The notes below the pieces were generated by a model. The model saw only the letters and a program-made list of their open reading frames with translations. It had not been told where the DNA came from and made no database searches. 64,000 nt of DNA, from NCBI GenBank assembly GCA_031446125.1, contig CP132909.1, positions 558,001 to 622,000 on the forward strand, written 5' to 3'. The translations under genes were made by a program, and so were the position numbers. Of this stretch, positions 30,526 through 40,580 are shown one piece after another (within the stretch, counting starts at the first letter, position 1; the number at the start of each line of letters is the position of its first letter). The stretch comes from Arsenophonus sp031446125 (GTDB lineage: Bacteria; Pseudomonadota; Gammaproteobacteria; Enterobacterales; Enterobacteriaceae).

Positions 30526-31812
30526 ATGCTTAATCTGCATTCTTCTTTAGATACTTGGTTAACTTATTTAAGCAATCAACATAAAAAAATGATTGATATG
30601 GGTATTGATCGCATTAATGTTGTTGCTAATAATTTGAATCTTTTAAATCCTGCACCTAAAGTTGTTACTGTTTCAGGAACAAATGGAAAAGGTACAACTT
30701 GTCATATATTAGAATCCATTTTAATTGAGACAGGACTAAAAATCGGTGTCTACAGTTCTCCTCATCTTCTGAATTATACTGAACGTGTTAGAATCCAAGG
30801 TAAAACTTTATCTGAAATGGAATTTTGTCGGGTTTTTTCTTATATTGAATCTAAACGTGATAACATAAAATTAACTTATTTTGAATATGGAACTTTAGCT
30901 GCTTTGAAATTATTTAAAGAAGCTAAACTGGATCTTGTGATTTTAGAAGTTGGTTTGGGTGGGCTATTTGACGCAACTAATATAATTGATTCTACGATTT
31001 CTGTTATCACAAATATTGCAATAGATCATATTAATTGGTTCGGAAATGATCGTGAAAAAATTGGATATGAAAAAGCAGGTATTTTTCGCAAAGGAAAATA
31101 TGCAGTTATAGGTGAATTAAATATGCCAAAATCTATTAAGAAAGTTGCTGATACAATAGGCACTAAATTATTTTGTTATGGAATAGATTGGAAATTCAAA
31201 AAAGAAAAAAATCAATGGCAATGGACATCCATTTATAATAATTTCCAACAATTGCCTTTACCAACAAGCATTCCATTAATGAATGCCGCAACAGGATTAG
31301 CTATTCTTTCTTGTTTAATGAAAGAAAGTACATATATTAAACAAACTATATCATTAAAAGCTATTAATAAAGGATTGATTAATGCAAAATTACCTGGACG
31401 TTTACAAGTTATTTCACATCAGCCTTATGTTATTTTAGACGTTGCTCATAATCCACATGCAGCACATTATTTAGCAAAAAAAATATCTCAATTACCAAGA
31501 AAGAAGAATACTAAAGTTTATGCTATTGTGGGAATGTTAATAGATAAAGACATAAAAGGCACATTATCTTGTTTAATATCACAAGTAGATAAATGGTATC
31601 TGGCTTCATTAAATGTCTTACGTGGGGCTAATGCCGAACAATTAGCAAAATATGTTAAATCTCCATATAAATTTGATACAGTAAAAAATGCTTGGTTACA
31701 CGCTATGTTAGAAGCCACTAAAAAAGATATAATAATAGTATATGGTTCATTTCATACTGTATCTGAAGTTTTGATATTACACAACAGGAACCTAAAAAAC
31801 AATGAAATATAA
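30526..31812 (+). CDS. folC: Dihydrofolate/folylpolyglutamate synthase
   Basis: FolC adds glutamate to dihydropteroate and then to folates. It has 428 residues from the chosen start (E. coli 422). The P-loop is SGTNGKGTTC, followed by YSSPHLLNYTERVRIQG, TYFEYGTLAAL and DVAHNPHAA. I start at ATG 30526 (MLNLHSSLDTWLTYL), which aligns with E. coli; a reading frame open upstream runs into accD without similarity. One oddity: the usual LGGRLDATN reads LGGLFDATN. It overlaps dedD by 11 bases. With pabA and the aro genes it marks a folate pathway. Confidence 0.95.
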   Translation: MLNLHSSLDTWLTYLSNQHKKMIDMGIDRINVVANNLNLLNPAPKVVTVSGTNGKGTTCHILESILIETGLKIGVYSSPHLLNYTERVRIQGKTLSEMEFCRVFSYIESKRDNIKLTYFEYGTLAALKLFKEAKLDLVILEVGLGGLFDATNIIDSTISVITNIAIDHINWFGNDREKIGYEKAGIFRKGKYAVIGELNMPKSIKKVADTIGTKLFCYGIDWKFKKEKNQWQWTSIYNNFQQLPLPTSIPLMNAATGLAILSCLMKESTYIKQTISLKAINKGLINAKLPGRLQVISHQPYVILDVAHNPHAAHYLAKKISQLPRKKNTKVYAIVGMLIDKDIKGTLSCLISQVDKWYLASLNVLRGANAEQLAKYVKSPYKFDTVKNAWLHAMLEATKKDIIIVYGSFHTVSEVLILHNRNLKNNEI

Positions 31813-32410
31813 ATTCAAAAACCGTTTAATAGGATTAATTTTTGTTGTCATAATAAGTACAATGGTATTTCCAAGCTTCTTAAATAGGAATAAATATAAT
31901 AAAACTGAATTTGCTGTAATTCCAGTAATACCGAAATTTCAACAGATAAATAATATGAAATCCATTACAGAAAATAAAAATACACTCAAAAAAACGTCAG
32001 ACAATTTTTCTTCAGAAATAATTTCTGAAGAAAAATCTGCCGAAAAAATAAATAAATATTTTGATTTCTATCAAAAACAAAAAAAAAAACCAAATATCAA
32101 AATTAAAAAAGATGCATTAGCAACAAAAGAAAACACAAGATCGCATGCAATACTTTATCAAAAACCACAAGGAAAAGCTTACATTATTCAATTAGGTGTA
32201 CTAAAAAATACAGAAAAAGCAAAAGAAATTATTACTGCATTGCGCATATATGGATATCAAGTTTATGCTAAATCATCTTTTAAAAATAATAACCAATTAA
32301 CACATATTTTTATTGGACCTAATTTATCCAAAAAAAAATTACAAATTAATTTATCAAAATTAAAGGATTTAACAGGATTAGAAGGTCAAATACATATTTA
32401 TACACCATAA
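31802..32410 (+). CDS. dedD: DedD, cell-division SPOR-domain protein
   Basis: DedD is an inner-membrane division protein whose C-terminal SPOR domain binds denuded septal peptidoglycan. It has 202 residues (E. coli 220). A membrane helix at about 7-24 follows KFKNRLIG, as in E. coli. A Lys-rich, low-complexity middle replaces the proline-rich linker. The SPOR domain (about 122-200) reads GKAYIIQLGVLKNTEKAKEI ... HIFIGPNLSKKKL ... LEGQIHIYTP. It is coupled to folC by overlap. It is the only division protein in the window; the zipA slot is empty. Confidence 0.93.
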   Translation: MKYKFKNRLIGLIFVVIISTMVFPSFLNRNKYNKTEFAVIPVIPKFQQINNMKSITENKNTLKKTSDNFSSEIISEEKSAEKINKYFDFYQKQKKKPNIKIKKDALATKENTRSHAILYQKPQGKAYIIQLGVLKNTEKAKEIITALRIYGYQVYAKSSFKNNNQLTHIFIGPNLSKKKLQINLSKLKDLTGLEGQIHIYTP

Positions 32411-32482
32411 ATAAAATTTATATCAATTCTTAAAATCATAAACAATAAAAATTAATATTTTATATATTTAAGAATATTTATT

Positions 32483-32516
32483 AATATATTATTATGAATA
32501 TTTATAATAATATATT
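32483..32516. repeat. 13-bp perfect A/T inverted repeat between dedD and cvpA
   Basis: AATATATTATTAT and ATAATAATATATT pair perfectly around an 8-base loop. There is no T-run after it, so it is not a standard terminator. It lies 57-90 bp upstream of cvpA. With only A and T, chance is a real alternative. Confidence 0.4.
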
Positions 32517-32572
32517 ATGTTATTTATAAAGATTCATTTAACATATTAAAAATTATTTTTGAGATTAAGATT

Positions 32573-33070
32573 ATGGTTTGGATTGACTACTGCATTATTG
32601 CTATTATTTTATTTTCTGCACTTTTAAGTTTAATTCGTGGTTTTATAAGAGAAGCCATGTCACTTATAACATGGGGTGGAGCTTTTTTTATTGCTAGTCA
32701 ATTTCATAATAATGTATCTTATTATTTAAAAATTATTCAGGATATTTTTCTAAGAAAAGCCATTGCAATTACAATTTTATTTGTCACAACATTAATTATT
32801 GGTGCGACAGTAAATTACCTAATAAATACCTTAATCAAAAAAACTGGTTTAAGCAGTACAGATCGTATTTTAGGGGTATGTTTTGGAACATTAAGAGGTA
32901 TACTAATCGTATTAGCTATTTTATTTTTTCTAGATACTTTTACTCCTTTTCCAAATCATGAAGCGTGGAAAAATTCTGAATTAATTTTCCAATTCAATGA
33001 TATAATTCAATGGTTTTTTAATTACTTAAGAAATAACTCTATTTTTTTACAAAAAATATTACTTAATTAA
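32573..33070 (+). CDS. cvpA: CvpA, colicin V production membrane protein
   Basis: CvpA is a conserved inner-membrane protein, needed for colicin V export in E. coli and linked to envelope stress tolerance. Its molecular role is unclear. It has 165 residues (E. coli 162). Four hydrophobic segments lie at about 5-22, 28-46, 63-85 and 103-123. Family blocks VWIDYCIIAIILFSALLSLIRGF and STDRILGVCFGTLRG are clear. GAGA precedes the ATG. In E. coli it is followed by purF, which is missing here. Confidence 0.93.
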   Translation: MVWIDYCIIAIILFSALLSLIRGFIREAMSLITWGGAFFIASQFHNNVSYYLKIIQDIFLRKAIAITILFVTTLIIGATVNYLINTLIKKTGLSSTDRILGVCFGTLRGILIVLAILFFLDTFTPFPNHEAWKNSELIFQFNDIIQWFFNYLRNNSIFLQKILLN

Positions 33071-33859
33071 ATTTAGAAATAATAAAAATAAAATTTAATT
33101 AAATCGAAAATTCCTTATATTCTTTTGATATATAATAAGTGAACAATTTTAATTGGAAATTTAAAAAAAATGTTCAATAAAATATTATATATTTTTTTAA
33201 AAATATAAAAATTTTAAAACACAAAACCAAAAATTTAAATTAAAATATTTTATAAATTAAAAATTTTACTAAATTTTAATAAAAAATTTAATTTTTAAAT
33301 TATTAAACATTTTAATTACTAATAAAATTATATTAAGATTTATTATTCACATGCCATTTTTTTAAAAAATAATTATTAAATTAATGATGATTTTTGAATA
33401 AAAACAACATTTTTTTAAAAAAAACAAAAACATAGCATTTTAAATATATTTTATAAAAATTAATCTTAAAGTTTATAAAACATATTCAGAGTATCAATCA
33501 AACATTTTACATATATTAATGATCGATAATTGAAATAAAAAATAAAAAAATTATAAATTAGTATTTATAACTGAATATACTAAAATATTTTTTAGATTAA
33601 ACATTACTCATATTAAAATAATTTAAAGATAATGCGCACAAAAAAATCAACGAATTTAAATATATTGAAAAAATAAAAATTATTGATTAACATTAACAAT
33701 TTAAGATATAAAATATTAATTAGTAATCAGTCTTTTTAAATAAAAAAAATATAAAATATTAGAAATTATTAAAAAATTAACTAAAATTATTTACCTACCA
33801 AAACTCAAAAAAAATTATACTAATAATACATCTATTTTTGCAGAGCTCAAAATTAAATT
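33071..33859. other. Spacer cvpA/ubiX, the purF slot
   Basis: 789 bp with no gene; E. coli has purF (1.5 kb) here. The spacer is nearly pure A/T except for GTGCGCAT within 33631-33640, described as a XerCD-like site. No PurF peptide is recognisable. Confidence 0.6.
33611..33640 (-). other. Degenerate XerCD-like (dif/cer-like) site candidate
   Basis: On the minus strand TGTGCGCATTA, 8 bases, then TTATTTTAATA. Compared with E. coli dif, GGTGCGCATAA-6-TTATGTTAAAT, the arms match at 9 of 11 and 8 of 11 positions. The 8-base core is like plasmid cer rather than chromosomal dif. The right arm is A/T only and matches easily. It may instead be a scrap of purF. Confidence 0.2.
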
Positions 33860-34429
33860 ATGAAAAAAATAATTATTGGATTTACAGGGGCAAGTGGTAT
33901 CATTTACGGTATTCGATTACTAGATATTTTATCTTCTATTAATAACATTGAAACTCATTTAATTATTAGTGCAGCTGCTAAACAAACATTAAAGTTAGAG
34001 ACAACTTATAGTTTACGTAATGTTCAAGCAATGGCAAATATTATATATGATAATAGAGATATTGCAGCACCAATCTCTTCAGGTTCATTTATAACCTCTG
34101 GTATGATTATTATACCATGTTCGATAAAAACTTTATCTTCAATTGCTAACAGTTATAATAATACACTAATTACTCGTGCCGCTGATGTAGTTTTAAAAGA
34201 AAAACGTAAGTTAATATTATGTATTAGAGAAACACCTTTACATTTAATACACCTAAAATTAATGACGAAAGTATCAAGAATTGGCGCAATATTGTTTCCA
34301 CCAATGCCTGCATTTTATCATAAACCAAAAACAGTGCAAGATATAATAGACCAAACTGTCAATCGTATATTAGATCAATATGGCATAAATTTATCAAATA
34401 CTTTGTTTACTCGTTGGGAAGGTACGTGA
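33860..34429 (+). CDS. ubiX: UbiX, flavin prenyltransferase
   Basis: UbiX makes prenylated FMN, the cofactor of the UbiD decarboxylase in ubiquinone synthesis. It has 189 residues, as in E. coli. Family motifs are GFTGASGIIYGIRLLDIL, PISSGSF (flavin contact) and the C-terminal PPMPAFYHKPKTVQDIIDQTVNRILDQ. In E. coli it follows purF, and that neighbour order is kept despite the loss of purF. It suggests aerobic respiration with ubiquinone. Confidence 0.95.
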   Translation: MKKIIIGFTGASGIIYGIRLLDILSSINNIETHLIISAAAKQTLKLETTYSLRNVQAMANIIYDNRDIAAPISSGSFITSGMIIIPCSIKTLSSIANSYNNTLITRAADVVLKEKRKLILCIRETPLHLIHLKLMTKVSRIGAILFPPMPAFYHKPKTVQDIIDQTVNRILDQYGINLSNTLFTRWEGT

Positions 34430-35561
34430 TACCATTTTTAAAAAATTCTTAATTATTGCATATTAAAATAATTAAAATAAAAAATATATAAAAATAGTTT
34501 TAAAATATACAACCAATGTGTTTTTTAGTATTAATAATAAAAAAATACTGCAAATTAACAATAATAATAGATCTAAAGCTTTTTATTTTTTATATATTTA
34601 ATTATATATTCTAAATATAAAAAATAATTAATAAATTTATATCAATAATTGAACGATGATTTATTTTTTTTATTATAAATAAAAATATACTTATATTGTG
34701 TTATTACAAAAATTTTTTATGATTATTTATATACATATGATAAAAAAAACGCAATTTTATTATAAAAAATATGTATTACAAAAACTTTTAAAAGTTTTAT
34801 AAAATATTTATAAATATATTATTTTAATATAATAAATATAAGTATTATTAATATCTTCTACTTAAAAAAATAATTAGAAATTATTTAGAAGTAATTGTAA
34901 TATTTATAAAACTATTACTTTAAATTTATTTAATAAATCAGAGAATGTTTTATATCTTTTATTTTTATAATATAAAATTATTTATTAACATTTATTGATA
35001 CTCATAATACAATAAAAATTCTTCCAAAAGTTTTTATAAAAATTAACCACATTTATATATTATTTTTATTTTTTTTAACTTATTGGTTTTTAATGATTTT
35101 TAAAAGAAGTTTTTATAGAACTAAAAATAATCGCCATATTTTACTTATAAAATATTTTAATAAATTTATTAAATCAATTAATGCAAATATTTAAAAAATA
35201 AAATTTATTATATAATAATGATTATATTATTATTTATTTAATCATAATAGAATATCTTTCTTAACAAAATTTTTTCTTTAATATATTAACTATTTTTATG
35301 AAGTTTTCATATTAAAAATTTTAAAAAAATATAAAATTTATATAATATAGGTATCAAATACAAAAAAATATTTTTTCTGATATCTTTTAAATTTTTATTT
35401 TAAAAATATTTACTTAAAATAAAATTATTAATTTATATATATTTTATTAAATATCTTTTTAATATTGTATATTAAAATTTAAAATATTTTTATTACTTCA
35501 ATAAAAATTTATGTTTATAAAATATTTTTATATCAAATGTATTAATGAAATAAAAAAATTA
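34430..35561. other. Spacer ubiX/fabB, no gene seen
   Basis: 1.1 kb of nearly pure A/T between convergent ubiX and fabB. No convincing terminator, RNA or ORF. The two genes are not neighbours in E. coli, so deletion or rearrangement has brought them together. Confidence 0.6.
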
Positions 35562-36782
35562 TTATTTATAGTATTTTCTCATTACTAAGGATGCATTAGT
35601 TCCACCAAAACCAAAACTATTAGACATTACTGTATTTAATATATATTTAGTTGCTTTCGTAATAATGTTCATTCCTTTTGCTTTTTCATCCCAATTTTCA
35701 ATATTAATACTGGCTGCAATAAATTTATGTTCTAACATTAATAAACTATAAATGGCTTCATGCACTCCTGCTGCACCTAAAGAATGACCGGTCATAGCTT
35801 TAGTTGCAGAAATTGCTGGTTTATTATTACCAAATACTGCTACAATCGCTTCTAATTCTTTAGTATCTCCAATTGGAGTAGATGTACCATGAGTATTGAT
35901 ATAATCAACTTCTTCAATATTATTTAATGCCATTTTCATGCATCTTATAGCTCCTTCACCAGAAGGAACAACCATATCATACCCGTCTGAAGTCGCACCA
36001 TAACCAACAATTTCAGCATAAATATGTGCACCACGTTTTAATGCATGTATTAATTCTTCTACTACAACAATACCTCCACCACCAGCAATTACAAATCCAT
36101 CACGGTTTTGATCATAAGTACGTGAAGATTTTTCTGGAAAATTATTATATTTAGTAGATAATGCACCAATTGCATCAAACTCACAAGCTAATTCCCAACT
36201 TAATTCTTCACCACCACCGGCAAAAATAATATCCTGTTTGTCTAATTGAATTAATTCAACTGCATGACCAATACAATGTGCTGAAGTTGAACAAGCAGAA
36301 CTAATAGAATAATTAACGCCTTTTATTTGAAAAGGAGGAGCTAAACAAGCTGAAACACCGGAAGCCATTGCTCTTGTTACCATATATGGTCCAACACCAC
36401 GCAATCCTTTAGCACGCATTCCATCAGAACCAGCAACTTGATTACGAGGTGATCCACCTCCAGAACCAACAACTAAACCAGTACGAATATTTGAAACTTG
36501 TTGTGGTGTTAATTTAGCATCCTGAATTGCCTCTTCCATAGCTAAGTAAGCATAAATAGAACAATCACTCATAAAACGAAGAATTTTTCGATCAATTTTT
36601 TCTTTAATATAATCTTCCGATAGCTCAATATTACCCCAGACATGACTACGTAAACCCATTTTTTCAAATTCTTTTGAAAATCTTATGCCAGATCGACTAG
36701 TTTTTAAAGAATCCAGTACCTCTTGCTGGTTATTACCTATGCTGGAAACAATTCCTATACCAGTGATAACTGCACGCCTCAT
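35562..36782 (-). CDS. fabB: FabB, beta-ketoacyl-ACP synthase I
   Basis: FabB elongates fatty acids by condensing malonyl-ACP with acyl-ACP, including the step needed for unsaturated fatty acids. It has 406 residues, as in E. coli. The catalytic triad is Cys164 (SSACSTSA), His298 (NTHGTSTP) and His333 (TGHSLGAAG). The FGFGGTNASLVMRK end is intact. GAGGT precedes the ATG. It sits alone between two long spacers. fabA is not in the window. Confidence 0.97.
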   Translation of the reverse strand: MRRAVITGIGIVSSIGNNQQEVLDSLKTSRSGIRFSKEFEKMGLRSHVWGNIELSEDYIKEKIDRKILRFMSDCSIYAYLAMEEAIQDAKLTPQQVSNIRTGLVVGSGGGSPRNQVAGSDGMRAKGLRGVGPYMVTRAMASGVSACLAPPFQIKGVNYSISSACSTSAHCIGHAVELIQLDKQDIIFAGGGEELSWELACEFDAIGALSTKYNNFPEKSSRTYDQNRDGFVIAGGGGIVVVEELIHALKRGAHIYAEIVGYGATSDGYDMVVPSGEGAIRCMKMALNNIEEVDYINTHGTSTPIGDTKELEAIVAVFGNNKPAISATKAMTGHSLGAAGVHEAIYSLLMLEHKFIAASINIENWDEKAKGMNIITKATKYILNTVMSNSFGFGGTNASLVMRKYYK

Positions 36783-38500
36783 TGATTATATTACCTCATA
36801 GTCAAAATTTATTTACTAAAGAAATCTTAATGCGTTAATTTTGAGTTATATTTGTAAATTAAACAACCTCGATTAGATAAAATTATAGAAAATAATATTT
36901 TTATAATTATATCAAATAAATTTAATTACATACTTCTTAATATTAGTATATTTATAATCGATCAAAAGTGATACTTATAATCTTAAATTCAAAAAAATAA
37001 ACGAGCAGATCAAAATATAAGATAAATAAAAATATTTTAGATTTTATTAAAAAAAATAATTTATTTCCTTATAGATAAATTATACAATATATCCTATCAA
37101 GTATTTTTATTTCATACTATAGTTAGAACTTTAAAACATTAATTTTTGTTAAATACTTATTTATATAACTAAAGATTTTTAAAAATAATTTGTAAAAATA
37201 ATCCACATTTTATTCTGAATAAAAATATTTATAAATTTATTATATATTAATACATAATATAGTTTAATTTCGAAATCTAACAAATAGTTTATAACTATTT
37301 GTTATAAAATAATAAAAAAGTTTTTAAATAAATTTAATAAAAATATATTTTCTATAAAATATTTTTAACATAAAAACCTTAATCTAACAATTACATAATA
37401 TTTTTAAAATTTAAACATAAATGTATAAAAAAACAAAAAATATCTAATAATAAAATGATAATTTTAAATTAATTAATTAAAGTATTCATACGTTATGAAT
37501 ATTACTTTTTAACTACATTATTTATTAAAAAATATTATTCATAAAAATTTTTATGTTCTCTGAAGAATTATTATTAAATAAAAAAATACTAAATATATTA
37601 ATAATTATTTATTTTATATACATATTTGCATGCAATATTAATACAAAATTTTATTATAAGATACAATCGAATCTTATGTATATTATTACCATATTTTTTA
37701 ACATAAAGAGTTAATTTATAACGTATATTTTTATTTATTAAAATAATAATAAATTCCTGATTAACAATCTTTTTTTAATCTAATTTTATAAATAAAATTA
37801 GATTTTTAAATAACTATCCTAAAATTTTTATATAAAAACAAATTTATCCATTTTCTTGAAAATTTATAAAATATATTTTCTAAATTTTCAAGAAATATTT
37901 CATTTATAATTTATGAATATATAACATTCAAAAAATAACCAACTATTGTTTTAATTAAAATAAAAAAAATTTTAAAAGTACCCGGTAAGTATAATATCAC
38001 CAAATAAATTATGTTAATTATATTTAGAAAATTAAAAAAAAAAGCAAAAAAAACAAATTTGAAAATAATATATTATCACTTTTTTAAAAATCTTATAACA
38101 ATTTATAGTTTTTTTCTATAAGTTTTTAAGAAATAATATAAATTATTCTAACATAAAACTTTTAAAAAATAATCTCATATTTAATTACATTATTTGATAC
38201 ACATCCATAAAATGAACGTTAAATGAAAAATATTTAAAAATATGGAATAAATATTGCAATTATTATGAATAATAATTATTTTAAAAAATAAAATATTAAC
38301 AAAAAAATTATATAAAATATTGATTTTATTTGATTTATAAATAATATAAAATATTATCCAAAAACTTTTTGCAATTAATTTTAATATTTAAGTAGAATAA
38401 ATTTATTTATATAAAAACCTATAAATCTAATAAAACACGATGAAAAAAATCAACTTTTATAAATTTATTGTAAAAACTTCGCCAATTAGTATTATATCAT
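36783..38500. other. Long spacer fabB/aroC, no gene seen
   Basis: 1.7 kb. E. coli has mnmC, yfcL, yfcM, yfcA and mepA in this interval, several kb in all. Here there is only A/T-rich sequence without ORF similarity, tRNA-like structure or clear terminators. Confidence 0.6.
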
Positions 38501-39571
38501 CTAAAATAAAGTATTACCACATTGAGCTTGATGTCGTAAAAAATGATCAATAAGCACTATAGCCATCATGGCTTCTGCTATTGGTACTGCTCTAATACCA
38601 ATACACGGATCATGGCGTCCTTTTACAACCACCTCAACTTCATCACCTTTTTGATCAATACTTCTAGCAGATAACGCAATACTAGAAGTTGGCTTAAAAG
38701 CCAAATGAGCAATAATAGGTTGACTGGTACTAATACCACCTAAAATTCCACCTGCATTATTAGTAAGAAAACCATCACGAGTTAATTGATCTCTATTTTG
38801 ATCACCTTTTGAATTCACTACCTTAAAACCAGCACCAATTTCGACTCCTTTAACTGCATTTATACTCATCATTGCATGTGCAATATCTGCATCTAATCGA
38901 TCAAAAACAGGTTCCCCCAATCCAGCTGGAACATTATCGGCTATAACAGTTATTTTTGCACCAACAGAATTACCTTCTTTTTTTAAAGAAGATAATAAAA
39001 TATTTAAATCTTCCAATTTTTCTATATCTGGACAAAAAAAAGGATTTTTTTCAACTACATCCCAATCTTTTAATTCACAAGAAATATTACCCATTTGACT
39101 GAGATAACCACGAATAGTGATTCCAAGTTTTTGTTGCAAAATTTTTTTTGCAATTGCTCCTCCTGCAACACGCATAACTGTTTCACGAGCTGAAGATCGA
39201 CCTCCACCACGATAATCAGTAAAACCATATTTTTTATGATAGGTATAATCTGCATGACCAGGTCGGAAAATAGTTTGTAACTGATCATAATCTTGAGATT
39301 GTTGATCATGATTATCAATCAATAAACCGATAGGCGTTCCTATAGTAATACCATTAAAAACACCTGATAAAATTTTAACCTTATCGAATTCACAACGTTG
39401 AGTCGTATACTTTGAAGTACCAGGTCTGCGTCTGTCTAAATCAATTTGTAATTCTGTTTCTGATAATTTTATCCCAGGAGGCACACCATCAATGATACAT
39501 CCTAATGCTATACCATGAGATTCACCAAATGTGGTAAGACGAAAAAGTTGACCAATTGAATTTCCTGCCAT
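38501..39571 (-). CDS. aroC: Chorismate synthase
   Basis: AroC makes chorismate from EPSP using reduced FMN, the last shared step toward aromatic amino acids, p-aminobenzoate and ubiquinone. It has 356 residues (E. coli 361). Signatures GESHG, DLDRRRPG, DYRGGGRSSARETVMRVAGG and GRHDPCIGIRAVPIAEAM are present. GGAA lies before the ATG. It is 67 bp from prmB, the same order as E. coli. The C-terminus is a few residues short (HQAQCGNTLF), without loss of known motifs. Confidence 0.97.
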   Translation of the reverse strand: MAGNSIGQLFRLTTFGESHGIALGCIIDGVPPGIKLSETELQIDLDRRRPGTSKYTTQRCEFDKVKILSGVFNGITIGTPIGLLIDNHDQQSQDYDQLQTIFRPGHADYTYHKKYGFTDYRGGGRSSARETVMRVAGGAIAKKILQQKLGITIRGYLSQMGNISCELKDWDVVEKNPFFCPDIEKLEDLNILLSSLKKEGNSVGAKITVIADNVPAGLGEPVFDRLDADIAHAMMSINAVKGVEIGAGFKVVNSKGDQNRDQLTRDGFLTNNAGGILGGISTSQPIIAHLAFKPTSSIALSARSIDQKGDEVEVVVKGRHDPCIGIRAVPIAEAMMAIVLIDHFLRHQAQCGNTLF

Positions 39572-39638
39572 CTACTGATTCCTATTTTTATGTATAAACA
39601 GTTGGTATCACTAAATAATATAATCATTATATAATATA

Positions 39639-40580
39639 CTATTTTTTATCAATATATTCTTTAAATACATGTTCATATTTTATTAATTGTTTTTTTGTAA
39701 GCATAAACACCCCTTCTCCTCCATATTTTAAATGTAACCAATTGAAGTGGATATCCGGATATTGATTAATAAGATATGAAATATTATTACCAACTTCACA
39801 GATCAGAATACCTTTTTTTGTTAAAAAACTAGAAGCATTAGCTAAAATTCGTCTGATAAATTTCAAACCATCTGCACCACCAGCAAGTGCTAATGGAGGC
39901 TCTACTAAATATTCAGCAGGCAAATCTAACATATCTTCTTCATTAACATAAGGCGGATTAATTATTATTAAATCGTATTTAAATGATGGCATTTCTTGAA
40001 ATAAATCAGAGTGTAACGGTATTATACGATCAAAAAAACCATGAAATGTAATATTTTTTTCAGTTACAACTAAAGCATCATTAGAAATATCAACAGCATC
40101 AATTTGCGCTTTAGGAAATCTATAAGCACAAGCAACAGCAATACATCCACTTCCAGTACACATATCTAAAATAGTTAATGGATTCTTGTTTTTTAGAATA
40201 CCGTTAAAACGTTTATTAATAAGTTCTCCTATAGGTGAACGTGGAATTAAAACACGTTGATCTACATAAAATTCATGTCCACAAAACCAAGCTTTATTAG
40301 TTAAATAGGGAACAGGTATATGATTATAAATACGGTGTAAAACTTTTTTAAGAATATAATAACGTTCTTTTATAGTTAACCGAGATAATAATAATTGTTC
40401 AGGTATTTCTAATGGCAAAAACAACAATGGTAAGACAAGCTGTAATGCTTCATCCCAAGCATTATTAGTTCCATGACCATAATAAATATTTGTTGTATTA
40501 AACTGAGTAACTGTCCAACGTAATATATCTTGAATTGTATATAATTCTGCAACAATTTCATCAATAATAATTTTTTTCAA
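39639..40580 (-). CDS. prmB: PrmB, ribosomal protein L3 glutamine methyltransferase
   Basis: PrmB methylates Gln150 of ribosomal protein L3. It has 313 residues (E. coli 310). The SAM motif is LDMCTGSGCIAVACAY and the NPPY catalytic motif is INPPYVNEEDM; YLTNKAWFCGHEFYVDQRVLIPRSPIGELI is nearly identical to E. coli. No ATG is available. I chose TTG 40580: it gives KKIIIDEIVAELYTIQD, aligned with E. coli MDKIFVDEAVNELQTIQD, and has AGGA 6 bases upstream. A TTG at 40595 would add five residues. Confidence 0.94.
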   Translation of the reverse strand: MKKIIIDEIVAELYTIQDILRWTVTQFNTTNIYYGHGTNNAWDEALQLVLPLLFLPLEIPEQLLLSRLTIKERYYILKKVLHRIYNHIPVPYLTNKAWFCGHEFYVDQRVLIPRSPIGELINKRFNGILKNKNPLTILDMCTGSGCIAVACAYRFPKAQIDAVDISNDALVVTEKNITFHGFFDRIIPLHSDLFQEMPSFKYDLIIINPPYVNEEDMLDLPAEYLVEPPLALAGGADGLKFIRRILANASSFLTKKGILICEVGNNISYLINQYPDIHFNWLHLKYGGEGVFMLTKKQLIKYEHVFKEYIDKK

